Source: Acidobacteriota bacterium
GTDB taxonomy: Bacteria > Acidobacteriota > Blastocatellia > Pyrinomonadales > Pyrinomonadaceae
Direction of reading: 5' to 3'
DNA length: 64,000 bases
Assembly: GCA_016700175.1 (NCBI GenBank)
Contig: CP065003.1
Location: forward strand, 1,498,001 to 1,562,000
The position numbers and the translations under genes are program-made. Under the pieces are notes generated by a model, which did no database searches, had not been told where the DNA came from, and saw only the letters and a program-made list of their open reading frames with translations. Every line of letters starts with the position of its first letter. Within the stretch, counting starts at the first letter, position 1. Positions 42,768 through 50,402 of the stretch are shown here, in pieces.

Positions 42768-42859
42768 TTTCCGGCAAATCCGAGTTCAGATCACTCGCCG
42801 CCGACTTCCTTTCCGTCTGTTTTCTTGCGCCGCGACCCGGCGTCACATGCTCCCCGCAG

Positions 42860-42949
42860 TCAGGTCCCGACCCCCAACCGGGGAAGGATCACTAGCTGGA
42901 GCAATAGCCAGATTCCTACGATCGTAAGTATGAAGATCAGGTCTCTCAT
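42860..42949 (-). CDS. 29-residue single-helix membrane peptide after the DUF2202 gene
   Basis: The ATG at 42949-42947 opens 29 codons to TGA at 42860. The product is one hydrophobic helix (DLIFILTIVGIWLLLQLVIL) with a short end PRLGVGT. It starts 6 bases after the DUF2202 stop, and GGGGAG lies about 10 bases upstream inside that gene's end, so translation coupling is plausible. I recall similar LLQ-LP-LGV peptides from related genomes, but this cannot be checked here. Function unknown. Confidence 0.55.
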   Translation of the reverse strand: MRDLIFILTIVGIWLLLQLVILPRLGVGT

Positions 42950-42955
42950 AGAGGT

Positions 42956-43591
42956 CTAGCTCCCCCTGTTCGCTCCGCGGCCATAACCTCTGCCGCGCCC
43001 GTTCCCGCCGCCCGACTCGATGCATCTCTGAAAAGCCGGCAGGTGGTTGTCTTCGGATGCGGACTGCAGCGCTTTGTATACAAGCGTGATGTCTTCCCTT
43101 TTCGTGGTCTCGAAAAGCCTTGTGTATAGGTCCCTGTTGGCGATCTCTCCGTCAACACCCGCCTTGCAGGCTTCCTGAAGGCTCTTGAACTGAGGCTCGC
43201 TGCCGATCCAACGGTTTTCAGGAACTTGTACGCCATACGCGGCGAACAACGTTTTCAGCCGTTCGATATGGCGGCCTTCCGCCTGCTGTATGTTCACGAA
43301 GGGCCTTGGATCGTTGAAGTCCTTATTCACCCGGTCGTATGTCGCCCAGGCGAGATACTCGTCATTCAACGCCAAAAGCAATCCGTCGACCTCCTCCTTC
43401 GAGAGCGGTCCCTTGTAGGCTTCGTGATCGAAATCGCAGATCCTGCACTCGTTCTCCGCAGCCCGCGTTTCTTTCACCTGTTCCTGCACAACCGGAGCGG
43501 GCTCGTTTACCGCGCTGTTTTCGGAAACAGGCGTCCCGCCGCAGGCCGGTAAAGTCGCTGCCACCGCAGCCAAAAATAAGGTCTTGAGCAT
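42956..43591 (-). CDS. DUF2202 ferritin-like lipoprotein
   Basis: This 211-residue protein begins with a lipoprotein signal (LFLAAVAATLPAC). A CRICDF pair of Cys lies near residue 50. The DUF2202 four-helix domain follows, with repeated carboxylate and His positions (ALNDEYLAWATYD, EGRHIERL, DGEIANRDLY and ASEDNHLPAF), a pattern typical of ferritin-like diiron folds. The end is Gly-Arg rich. It is likely periplasmic or outer-membrane anchored. A 29-residue membrane peptide is encoded right after it. Metal storage or oxidation is inferred only from the fold. Confidence 0.85.
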   Translation of the reverse strand: MLKTLFLAAVAATLPACGGTPVSENSAVNEPAPVVQEQVKETRAAENECRICDFDHEAYKGPLSKEEVDGLLLALNDEYLAWATYDRVNKDFNDPRPFVNIQQAEGRHIERLKTLFAAYGVQVPENRWIGSEPQFKSLQEACKAGVDGEIANRDLYTRLFETTKREDITLVYKALQSASEDNHLPAFQRCIESGGGNGRGRGYGRGANRGS

Positions 43592-43643
43592 AGTTCTTTC
43601 CGAGGCAGCCTTAGGGCCGCCCCGCCTCCTTTTACTTACCGAG

Positions 43644-45020
43644 TCAAGCGTTTGCGCAGGCGGTCGCCGAGACCTCTGTTTCCAGTCCCGAGCCTGTCCA
43701 TGCCGTGGTTCCGCCTGCGACGTTGTAGATCTCCTTTATCCCTGCATTCTCAAGAATGCTCGTGCCGGTGCTCGACCTGTATCCGCTTTGGCAGATGACG
43801 TATGTCGGCTTTTCCGGATCGAGACGGCCGACCTCCATCATCAGCTCGTTGAGCGGGATGTTGATCGTCTCGGGGGCGTGTCCGTTCGCGTGTTCGGCGG
43901 GACGCCTGACATCGACGAACTGGATTCCGTTCCCGAGGAGCTTCGCAACCTCATCAACCGGGATATGCCTGACCGACTTCATCTCACCGTCGAAATCGGC
44001 GATCAGGATGAATCCCTCCACCGTCTCGATACCAACGCGCGCAAGCCTCATTACGGCCTCGTCCACCTCATCCTTGTCACGAGCGACTATTGCGATCGGG
44101 GTTCCGATCGATATCAGCGTGCCTGCCCACGACGCGAACTGACCGCCAAGCCCTATGTTAATGGAATTCGGCACGTGCCCTTCGCCGTAATCGGAATTCT
44201 TCCTTACATCGAGGACAACACCGTCGAAACCGAGCACCTCTTCCGAGCTGAGCGATTCGGGTTCTGAAAGGTCCTCAAGCGCGGGCGAGCCCTTCAGGTT
44301 TCGGCTGGCGGACACAGGGAAGTATGCGGGGACCTCCGGTTGATCGGCCGCGACGATCTTGACGAACTCCTCCTTGCTCATAGGCCTGAGAGCGTAGTTC
44401 GTCTTCTTTTGCTTGCCAAGCGAGGACCAGGTCTCGCTCGAGAGCGACTTGCCGCAAAGCGATCCGGCCCCGTGGGCAGGATAAACCTCCGTTTCATCCG
44501 GAAGGGGGAGGATCTTTTCGTGAAGCGAGTCGTATAGCATCCCGCCCATCTGTTCCGCCGTGAATCCCTTCGAGCCCACGAGATCGGGACGTCCGACGTC
44601 GCCTATGAACAACGTGTCGCCGGTGAACATCTTGATCGGCGCATCTTTGTTCGCGGTATCTTCGGCAAGGATCGTGATCCCCTCAGGCGTATGCCCCGGC
44701 GTTTCGAGGAACCGCAGGCGTACGTTGCCGAGCATCAGCTCGTCCCCATCCTTCACTTTGAGAGTGGGAAACTCGGTCGCCGCCTTCTGGCCGTAGATGA
44801 TCTCGGCGCCCGTGCGCTCCGCGAGCTCGATGTGACCGCTCACGAAATCGGCGTGCGAATGGGTTTCGATTATGTACTTGATCTTCTCCCCGTTCGCTTC
44901 CGCTTCCTCTATGTACTGATCCACATCCCTCTGAGGATCGATTATCGCGGCCTCCCCTTCCGAGCCAATGTAATATGAGGCGTGAGCCAGACATCCCAAA
45001 TAGAATTGCTTGAATTTCAT
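43644..45020 (-). CDS. Persulfide dioxygenase-like MBL protein fused to two rhodanese domains
   Basis: This 458-residue protein starts with a metallo-beta-lactamase domain of the ETHE1/PDO type: THSHADFVSGH, PGHTPEG, FTGDTLFIGDVGRPDL and the late His in VYPAHGAGSLCG. Two rhodanese domains follow. The first lacks a clear Cys (IAIVARDKDE) and the second has the catalytic Cys in VICQSGYRS. PDO oxidises glutathione or similar persulfide to sulfite, and the rhodanese moves sulfane sulfur. It is the last gene of the sulfide operon that starts at 46434, 28 bases after the TauE/SafE gene. Confidence 0.93.
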   Translation of the reverse strand: MKFKQFYLGCLAHASYYIGSEGEAAIIDPQRDVDQYIEEAEANGEKIKYIIETHSHADFVSGHIELAERTGAEIIYGQKAATEFPTLKVKDGDELMLGNVRLRFLETPGHTPEGITILAEDTANKDAPIKMFTGDTLFIGDVGRPDLVGSKGFTAEQMGGMLYDSLHEKILPLPDETEVYPAHGAGSLCGKSLSSETWSSLGKQKKTNYALRPMSKEEFVKIVAADQPEVPAYFPVSASRNLKGSPALEDLSEPESLSSEEVLGFDGVVLDVRKNSDYGEGHVPNSINIGLGGQFASWAGTLISIGTPIAIVARDKDEVDEAVMRLARVGIETVEGFILIADFDGEMKSVRHIPVDEVAKLLGNGIQFVDVRRPAEHANGHAPETINIPLNELMMEVGRLDPEKPTYVICQSGYRSSTGTSILENAGIKEIYNVAGGTTAWTGSGLETEVSATACANA

Positions 45021-45048
45021 CGCTTAAATGCTCCCGTTGACTATTCCA

Positions 45049-45849
45049 CTAAACAAAGGCCAGTGTCTCCCTTAGGATCATGTAGATTCCCATCGCAAGT
45101 ACGAACCAGCCGAACCCCTTCTTCAGTTTCTTACCGTCGATCTTTCTCGTGAGCCTTGTCCCGACGAAGATCCCGACGATCGAGAATCCCGTAAACGTGA
45201 CAAGGAACAACCAGTCGATCTCACGACCCGTTTGTATATCGCCGGCAAATCCGATCAGCGACTTGGCCGCGATGATCAGCAAGGAAGTACCGATCGCGAG
45301 CTTCATCTCAAGCCCCGCGAGAAGAACCAGCGCGGGAATGATCAGAAAACCGCCGCCAGCCCCAACAAGTCCCGTTACAAACCCCACCCCCACCCCCTCG
45401 GCGAGGATGAGAGGCGTCTTATGGCGGCTCTCCAAACGGTCCAGCTCGGCCGGTTTGCCTTCGCGCAGCATCGAGAGAGACGTTGCAACCATCAACGCCG
45501 CAAACACGACGAGCAGCGCGGTCCCTTTCGAAACTTCGATTCCTCCGGCGCTAAACAACGTGTCGGGCACCGTCGGCAAAACGAATGCCCTGGTGGCGTA
45601 GACCGTGACGATCGCAGGCGCTCCAAATACGACTACCGTCTTCAGATCTACGAGACCCTTTCGAAAATTTTGAAAGCCTCCCACCAGCGCTGTCGAACCG
45701 ACAACGAACAGCGAATAAGCCGTCGCCAGTACCGGATCGACGCCTACCAGGTAAACAAGTACCGGGACTGTGAGAATGCTGCCACCGGCGCCGATCAATC
45801 CCAGCGATATTCCGATAAGCGCAGCCAGCAGAAATGAAAGGATCTCCAT
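45049..45849 (-). CDS. TauE/SafE family sulfite/sulfonate exporter
   Basis: This 266-residue protein has about eight membrane helices with the typical Gly-rich repeats GLIGAGGSILTVPVL near the start and GLVGAGGGFLIIPALV in the second half. TauE/SafE carriers export sulfite or related anions. Given its place between rhodanese and persulfide dioxygenase genes, its likely cargo is sulfite or thiosulfate made by the neighbours. It follows the rhodanese gene by 36 bases. Confidence 0.93.
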   Translation of the reverse strand: MEILSFLLAALIGISLGLIGAGGSILTVPVLVYLVGVDPVLATAYSLFVVGSTALVGGFQNFRKGLVDLKTVVVFGAPAIVTVYATRAFVLPTVPDTLFSAGGIEVSKGTALLVVFAALMVATSLSMLREGKPAELDRLESRHKTPLILAEGVGVGFVTGLVGAGGGFLIIPALVLLAGLEMKLAIGTSLLIIAAKSLIGFAGDIQTGREIDWLFLVTFTGFSIVGIFVGTRLTRKIDGKKLKKGFGWFVLAMGIYMILRETLAFV

Positions 45850-45885
45850 TCAGTTTACTTCCCTTGCACGACTCGACGCGCGGCC

Positions 45886-46434
45886 CTAGCCCGCCTGCCG
45901 GACGCCGGGCTTCTCAGGCCTTGCGACACGGTTCCAGGGCATCTTCAAAAGCAGCATCCCCATAGCGCAACTATCCGTGACTGCCGAGAACACGAGTCCT
46001 GCCGCGACGAACGCCGAGATACCGATCAGATACGGATGGACAAGCGCGGCAAGCACCACACCTGTGAGAACGATCAGGCCTGCGACGAAGCGGACCTGGC
46101 GTTCGATCGCCCAGGGCGCTTTTTCATCCCGTTCGACCGGCAGGTCTTCGGCCTTCCACGCCTCCATTCCGCCGACGACATTGATCACGTTCGTGAAGCC
46201 GAGCGCCCTCAGTTTCTTCTGGGCCTCCGCCGAACGCCTCCCCGTCCGGCACATGACGTAAATCGGCTTGCTGTGGTCAAGTTCCTTGTGGCGGGACTCG
46301 ATGTCGCCCAGCGGCATAAGCCTCGCATCGGACACCCTTCCACCTGCGTATTCCCCAAACTCGCGGACGTCCACAAGCGTACCGTGTCCTTCCTCAAGCT
46401 TCTCTTTCAGTCCAATTACTGTGCACTCACTCAT
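45886..46434 (-). CDS. Rhodanese fused to a DUF2892-type membrane domain
   Basis: The N-terminal 100 residues are a rhodanese with the active Cys in YVMCRTGRRS. Residues about 118-182 form two membrane helices (RFVAGLIVLTGVVLAALV, ISAFVAAGLVFSAVT) with the short CAMGMLLLKMPWN motif, the YgaP/DUF2892 pattern. In E. coli YgaP, a similar protein, the rhodanese moves sulfur at the inner membrane. It is the first gene of the operon; promoter and operator lie directly upstream. Cys in the CAMG motif may also act in sulfur passage. Confidence 0.9.
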   Translation of the reverse strand: MSECTVIGLKEKLEEGHGTLVDVREFGEYAGGRVSDARLMPLGDIESRHKELDHSKPIYVMCRTGRRSAEAQKKLRALGFTNVINVVGGMEAWKAEDLPVERDEKAPWAIERQVRFVAGLIVLTGVVLAALVHPYLIGISAFVAAGLVFSAVTDSCAMGMLLLKMPWNRVARPEKPGVRQAG

Positions 46435-46462
46435 TTTCTGTTCGCGTCACCCTCCGATTGAA

Positions 46463-46503
46463 ATTACTATATAACTATAGAGTGATATAGTAATGATTGT
46501 CAA
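46463..46503 (-). promoter_or_regulatory. Promoter and palindromic operator of the sulfide operon
   Basis: On the minus strand TTGACA (46503-46498) and TATAGT (46479-46474) are separated by 18 bases. A perfect 10-bp inverted repeat ATTACTATAT (46463-46472) and ATATAGTAAT (46485-46494) covers the spacer and the -10 box. This is the expected layout for repression by the ArsR-type protein encoded just upstream. Confidence 0.75.
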
Positions 46504-46513
46504 GTCAGGTTAT

Positions 46514-46846
46514 TCAGATCGAAGCAAATATCTCTGCATCGTTCCGGAACTTCTCCTCAAGCGAGCCGCAAACCGTGTCGCAGAGCGTGAAGATACTGCT
46601 GTCGGCGATCGTATAGAAAGCCGTATTGCCGGACGGCTCTCTTCTTAGAACCCCGGCGGCCTGAAGCATTTTCAGGTGCTTCGACACGTTGGGCTGACTG
46701 GAATTCACGGCAGCCGTAAGTTCGCTCACGCTCATGGGGCCTTCCCTGAGCGCGTGCAGGATCTGGAGCCGAAGCGGTTCGGAAAGCAGTTTGAACCGCT
46801 CCGCGACGAGGGTCAGGGCCTCTCTTGAAAGTTTCTCGTTCGACAT
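46514..46846 (-). CDS. ArsR family repressor, candidate persulfide or thiol sensor
   Basis: The start at 46846 (MSNEKLSREAL) gives 110 residues. The winged HTH has the recognition region VNSSQPNVSKHLKML and wing RREPSGNTAFY. The metal-binding CVC box of ArsR/SmtB is not present. Instead two Cys (C89 and C93, LCDTVC) lie in the last helix. Similar Cys pairs serve as persulfide switches in SqrR/BigR, although there the two Cys come from different helices. It is read in the same direction as the sulfide genes, and a palindrome lies over their promoter. Confidence 0.88.
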   Translation of the reverse strand: MSNEKLSREALTLVAERFKLLSEPLRLQILHALREGPMSVSELTAAVNSSQPNVSKHLKMLQAAGVLRREPSGNTAFYTIADSSIFTLCDTVCGSLEEKFRNDAEIFASI

Positions 46847-46885
46847 AGCGTGAGTATATGCCGAAAGAGGAATACTATGCAAGAA

Positions 46886-47141
46886 GGATCGAGGCGGAAC
46901 GCACGCGTCTCGCGTGCAGTGAGCGGAGCGAAATGATGTTGCGCGCCGAGGGCCCGGATGATGATCGATATCTCCCTCTAAATACCGGCGGGAAAGTCAG
47001 TCTTTCGCCTGAAGCATGAGACGGACAACGATCTCTTTCGTTCGTGTCCGACAGGGTCGTCACCAAAGGTGTCAGGTAAACATAGGGTCCGGATCCCGGC
47101 GGATCCGCTGCACGCGGGACGCGTGCGCTCCGTTTGGATCC
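46886..47141. repeat. Gene-free segment bounded by imperfect inverted repeats (MITE-like)
   Basis: The ends at 46886-46920 and 47107-47141 are about 80 percent complementary over 35 bases. Each end is itself a hairpin: GCACGCG-TCT-CGCGTGC on the left and GCACGCG-GGA-CGCGTGC on the right. The inside shows no gene. The right end touches the stop codon of the GNAT gene. No target-site duplication was recognised. Confidence 0.55.
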
Positions 47142-47627
47142 TCATTCCTTCCTTTCGAGATCCAGGTAGAAGCCGCGGTCGCAGCGGTCGGCGTGGAAGC
47201 CCGGCTGGTCTGTGAATCCGAAAGATGTGTAGAGCCCGATCGCTTCCTTCAGAACGCTCGCCGTCTCCAGCGTAATGCGCTCGAACCCGAGCTCCCTTGC
47301 GCGCTCAACTGTCCTGGAAAGAAGCGCTTTCCCGAGCCCTTTTCCGCGGATCTGTTTCAGAAAATACATTTTCCGCAGTTCGACCGTAGATCCGTCGATC
47401 GGATAGAGGCCGACGGTACCGACGATCGTACCGTTCTCTCCGACAAGCACGTCGAAAGTGCCGCCCCTCCGAAGATAGCTCGCCTCAATGTCTTCGAGGT
47501 CGCGGTCTATGCCTTGCGGTTCGGGCGAAAGTCCGTATTCCTCGAGAACCCCGAACACGATTTCCCGAACACGTTCGCAGTCCGCGTTTGTGGCTTCTCG
47601 CACAGTAAATCCTTGCAAATCCGCCAT
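47142..47627 (-). CDS. GNAT family N-acetyltransferase
   Basis: This 161-residue single-domain GNAT protein has the acetyl-CoA loop QIRGKGLGKALL, the ELRKMYF strand before it and the ETASVLKEAIGLYTSFGF motif. It most resembles small acetyltransferases that act on amino acids or amines; the substrate is unknown. It follows the M15-like gene's stop with about 15 bases between frames on the same strand, so the two may be one unit. Confidence 0.88.
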   Translation of the reverse strand: MADLQGFTVREATNADCERVREIVFGVLEEYGLSPEPQGIDRDLEDIEASYLRRGGTFDVLVGENGTIVGTVGLYPIDGSTVELRKMYFLKQIRGKGLGKALLSRTVERARELGFERITLETASVLKEAIGLYTSFGFTDQPGFHADRCDRGFYLDLERKE

Positions 47628-47642
47628 ATGCTCCAGGACCGA

Positions 47643-48638
47643 TCAAATATCGGGTATCCAGTATTCGCCGCCGTTCTTCGAGACTCTCTTGAGGCCGTAG
47701 GCAGGCAGATCGCTTTCCATCAGTCCAAGGTACGTGAAGTGCGGCTCGTCGTTCTGTACCGTCCGGAACCACCCGTTCGCGGCGAGGATCTTGCGAACCT
47801 CCGGGTTCTGGAATTCCGTGGCGTCGAAAGCGAGCATCGACAGGTGCTGGGAAGTGCCGGGAGCCGCCACGGAGTAGAGTATCGAGTTGTTGAAGAACGT
47901 GTTGAAGTAGATACCGGACTTCTCCAGTTCGAGCACTTCCGAAACCTGTTGTTTGATAGGAAGTCCCTTGAGCTTCGAGACCTGGTCCGCCGACAACCTG
48001 CCTTTCGAGCGCCAGTGGTCGAGAGCCTTCAAAAACCTGCTGTTCCAGAGATCGAGCGTCTTTGAATAGCTTCTGCGCGCCGCCTCCGCACCGTCGCGCG
48101 GCGTGATCGAAAGCCCCTTTGCTTTCGCGTCTTCCGAGGCCTTCTTCAAAGCCGCCATCGCTTTCGGCTGAAGCTCTATGCTCGTTCCGCCCAGATTCGC
48201 CTGTTCGACGCCGGCCTTCGACTGAAATCCGGAAACCTCCGCCTCGCTGGTGAACATTACCTTAGGAGGGGGGACGGCGCTTGTGAGAAACACCGCGCCG
48301 TACTCGGAAAGGATTCGGGACTCGACCGCGTTCGACTGATCGATCGCAGACGCCGGGTCGACCCCGTTCCTTTTAAGATTCGATTCGAGGTTTGCCCTGA
48401 ATCCCCCGCCGACAGGTCCTCCCGAACTTTCCACCTGATTTTCCTCCTTTTCCCGGCCGCTATCCGGAGTACCGTTTCCCGGTTCTGCCGTTTCCGAACT
48501 TGTCGAGGCGTAGCTTGTTTCGGACTCATCGTTACTCTGGCCCGACGAATTTGAAACCGGCTGGTAACACGAAACAGCGGTCAGAACGGCCACCAGCAAC
48601 AAGTGACGGGTCCGCAGCGAAATGCTTGGAGTCTTCAT
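47643..48638 (-). CDS. D,D-carboxypeptidase-like (VanY/M15) lipoprotein
   Basis: The start at 48638 (MKTPSISLRTR) gives 331 residues with a lipobox-like end VLTAVSC. A Ser/Glu-rich linker of about 60 residues follows. The C-terminal part has the M15 zinc site pattern: SQHLSMLAFDATEF (His and Asp ligands) and DEPHFTYLG (Glu and His). Such enzymes trim D-Ala from peptidoglycan stems. The usual SXHXXGXAXD motif is altered at the Gly (SM in place of a Gly pair), so activity should be tested. It faces the periplasm. Confidence 0.78.
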   Translation of the reverse strand: MKTPSISLRTRHLLLVAVLTAVSCYQPVSNSSGQSNDESETSYASTSSETAEPGNGTPDSGREKEENQVESSGGPVGGGFRANLESNLKRNGVDPASAIDQSNAVESRILSEYGAVFLTSAVPPPKVMFTSEAEVSGFQSKAGVEQANLGGTSIELQPKAMAALKKASEDAKAKGLSITPRDGAEAARRSYSKTLDLWNSRFLKALDHWRSKGRLSADQVSKLKGLPIKQQVSEVLELEKSGIYFNTFFNNSILYSVAAPGTSQHLSMLAFDATEFQNPEVRKILAANGWFRTVQNDEPHFTYLGLMESDLPAYGLKRVSKNGGEYWIPDI

Positions 48639-48755
48639 AGGATCGGAAGGGCGGATATCGACGCCGCAGAAAGGCCCCGAGTCGGGCAATTAACACTTTG
48701 ACGGAAGATTGTTTATACTGCAGTCAATATATTCGATTTTCACCGTTTGTTAAAT

Positions 48756-49352
48756 ATGAAGCCCCTTAAAATGATCAAGAATTCTCTGATCCTTACGTTT
48801 GTCGCGTCGCTGCTGGTCGCCGGAGCCTGCCAGTCAGGGAGCGTGGCGCCCGGGAAAGCGTCTTCCCCGACCGAGGCGTACCAGATGCTTTTCACCGCCG
48901 TTAAATCCAAAAAGCCTGAAGACATAAAGATGATGCTCTCCAAGGACACTCTCAAGTTCGCCGAAGGCGCGGCTGCGCAGACAAAGAAGTCGCTCGACGA
49001 ACAGATCAAGAACGGATTCACGCGCACGACATTTGCGAGCGAGATGCCCCCGATACGGGATGAGCGCGTCAAGGACGAGATGGGCGCGGTCGAGGTCTAC
49101 AATGAGGCAGAAAAGAAGTGGGAGAACCTCCCGTTCGTTCTCGAGGACGGCGGCTGGAAACTGGCCGTAGGCAATCTGTTCTTCGGCACCTGGAAGAGCC
49201 CTGGTGATTCAAGGTCGATGAAAGAGCAGAAGATCGCGAACACGATGAACGGCAACAGGCTGGTCCCATACGGCAACACCAATTTTAACGCCAACACTCT
49301 CAATCAAACGCCGATCGTACCCAAAGAGGTACCGAACACGAACTCAAAATGA
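48756..49352 (+). CDS. Small lipoprotein with NTF2-like (DUF4878-type) domain
   Basis: The ATG at 48756 gives 198 residues with the lipobox VAGAC. The domain that follows (SPTEAYQMLFTAVKSKKPEDIKMML) resembles DUF4878/NTF2-like lipoproteins, which have a helix-strand cone fold. The C-terminal 45 residues are Asn-Thr rich and disordered. A promoter TTAACA (48690-48695) with TATACT (48714-48719), spaced by 18 bases, lies upstream. Its stop overlaps the next start as ATGA. Confidence 0.75.
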   Translation: MKPLKMIKNSLILTFVASLLVAGACQSGSVAPGKASSPTEAYQMLFTAVKSKKPEDIKMMLSKDTLKFAEGAAAQTKKSLDEQIKNGFTRTTFASEMPPIRDERVKDEMGAVEVYNEAEKKWENLPFVLEDGGWKLAVGNLFFGTWKSPGDSRSMKEQKIANTMNGNRLVPYGNTNFNANTLNQTPIVPKEVPNTNSK

Positions 49353-49705
49353 ACTATCCGGGAATTCTCAAAGAGATCCTGGAAATTTACAGAAAACACG
49401 GCTGGCGGGTCAGCCGTGTTTTGCTTTCGGGAGCAGCCGTAAAGAGCATCGGTGAAGACTGCGAGCTGCTCGACGGGCTTATCGTCGAAAGTTCGGACAT
49501 CGATGCTGTCTGGTTCGAACGGCCTTCAACGAAAGGAAAGCTTGCGATCGAGCTCCGAAGCCTGAGTGAGACCCCTTTCGCCTTATTCGAACTCGTCGAC
49601 GACTCCGAATCGGCAGAGAAGATCGAGAAGGTGCGCGAGCGCGTCGAACGGAAGATGGCTGTTCGTGCGTCTCAGGCTGAAAAGAGCGGTTCGGAAGGCG
49701 ATTGA
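49349..49705 (+). CDS. Conserved-looking unknown protein, translationally coupled
   Basis: This 118-residue protein begins at the ATG at 49349, which overlaps the previous stop (ATGA). It has an alpha/beta look (LKEILEIYRKHGWRVSRVLLS, split) and an acidic middle with SSDIDAVWFERPS. The last 30 residues are charged and helical. No known domain was recognised, though the HGWRVSRVLL and WFERPS motifs look conserved. A strong terminator hairpin lies inside its first 25 codons (49393-49422). Confidence 0.6.
   Translation: MNYPGILKEILEIYRKHGWRVSRVLLSGAAVKSIGEDCELLDGLIVESSDIDAVWFERPSTKGKLAIELRSLSETPFALFELVDDSESAEKIEKVRERVERKMAVRASQAEKSGSEGD
49393..49426 (+). terminator. Terminator-like hairpin inside the start of a gene
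   Basis: AAAACACGGCTG (49393-49404) and CAGCCGTGTTTT (49411-49422) form a perfect 12-bp stem with a 6-base loop, followed by GCTTT. It lies about 40 bases after the upstream lipoprotein stop and inside codons 15-25 of the next gene. It could end most lipoprotein transcripts and let only some pass. Confidence 0.75.
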
Positions 49706-49713
49706 CCTGCGGA

Positions 49714-49752
49714 AACCGCAATATATTGCGGTTCGGTCTTGACAACCGCAAT
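49714..49752 (+). promoter_or_regulatory. 20-bp perfect palindrome and repeated half-site
   Basis: AACCGCAATA and TATTGCGGTT form a perfect palindrome at 49714-49733. The half-site AACCGCAAT recurs at 49744-49752, overlapping a TTGACA at 49739-49744. It lies before the gene at 49785 and may be its operator. Confidence 0.5.
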
Positions 49753-49784
49753 CTGTAAAAGGAAACTCTTTTCGGGTTCACAGA

Positions 49785-50393
49785 ATGAACAAGAATTTCG
49801 GGGAGCGGGTCGAGAACATCTGGAAAGACCTGCGGCCTATGACAAAAAAGATGCTTGAGGGGGCGATGAGTCCCGGAAAGCCCAATACCCGCCAGAAATT
49901 CTCCTACGACGCGCGCTCGGACTGGGAGCTCAGCAGCCTTCTGACCGCGCTCGACGAGCAAGCGAAGGAATCGAAAGAAAGGAAGAACGAAGTCCAGCTC
50001 CGGGCGATAAGGAACTTCGCCGATGTATGCGCAGGCGTTCTCGAAGCCCGGACGGAGTCTGCGGAGGTCTTTATTCAGCTGGCGAAACGCGCGCTGGCGC
50101 GGAACGACTTCAGAAGGATAGACAAGCTTGCCGACATACTCTTCGACAGGTTCACGGCGGGCGAGATCGCGGAAATAATAAGGCAGACCGAGCTGGCGCA
50201 GATCCGCGCGCTTGCCTACGAAACTCTCGCCGTCCTCCCGACAACTCTGATCGTCCCTCTTCTCGAGGATCCGCTTTACTTCGACATCGCTGTCAACGTG
50301 CTGGAACAGCAGGCCCTTGAGTTCGATTCTGACGACGCGAAGCTCGTCCTCGACCATCTGGACGACGAAATGGATGCCGAAGACGATCATTGA
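49785..50393 (+). CDS. Helical protein of unknown function
   Basis: This 202-residue protein is predicted to be nearly all helix. It has repeated paired-helix patterns (AIRNFADVCAGVLEARTES; AKRALARNDFRRIDKLADIL; GEIAEIIRQTELAQIRALA) that suggest a HEAT- or TPR-like solenoid. The N-terminus (MNKNFGERVENIWKDLRP) has no signal peptide, so it is cytoplasmic. The end is acidic. No family recognised. It converges on the next gene with 9 bases between stops. Confidence 0.6.
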   Translation: MNKNFGERVENIWKDLRPMTKKMLEGAMSPGKPNTRQKFSYDARSDWELSSLLTALDEQAKESKERKNEVQLRAIRNFADVCAGVLEARTESAEVFIQLAKRALARNDFRRIDKLADILFDRFTAGEIAEIIRQTELAQIRALAYETLAVLPTTLIVPLLEDPLYFDIAVNVLEQQALEFDSDDAKLVLDHLDDEMDAEDDH

Positions 50394-50402
50394 TCGCCGG
50401 CG

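Noticed and set aside
46514..46846. A metal-sensing ArsR (arsenic or cadmium)
   Set aside because: The metal-binding CVC box is missing and the neighbours are all sulfur enzymes, with no ars efflux or reductase gene.
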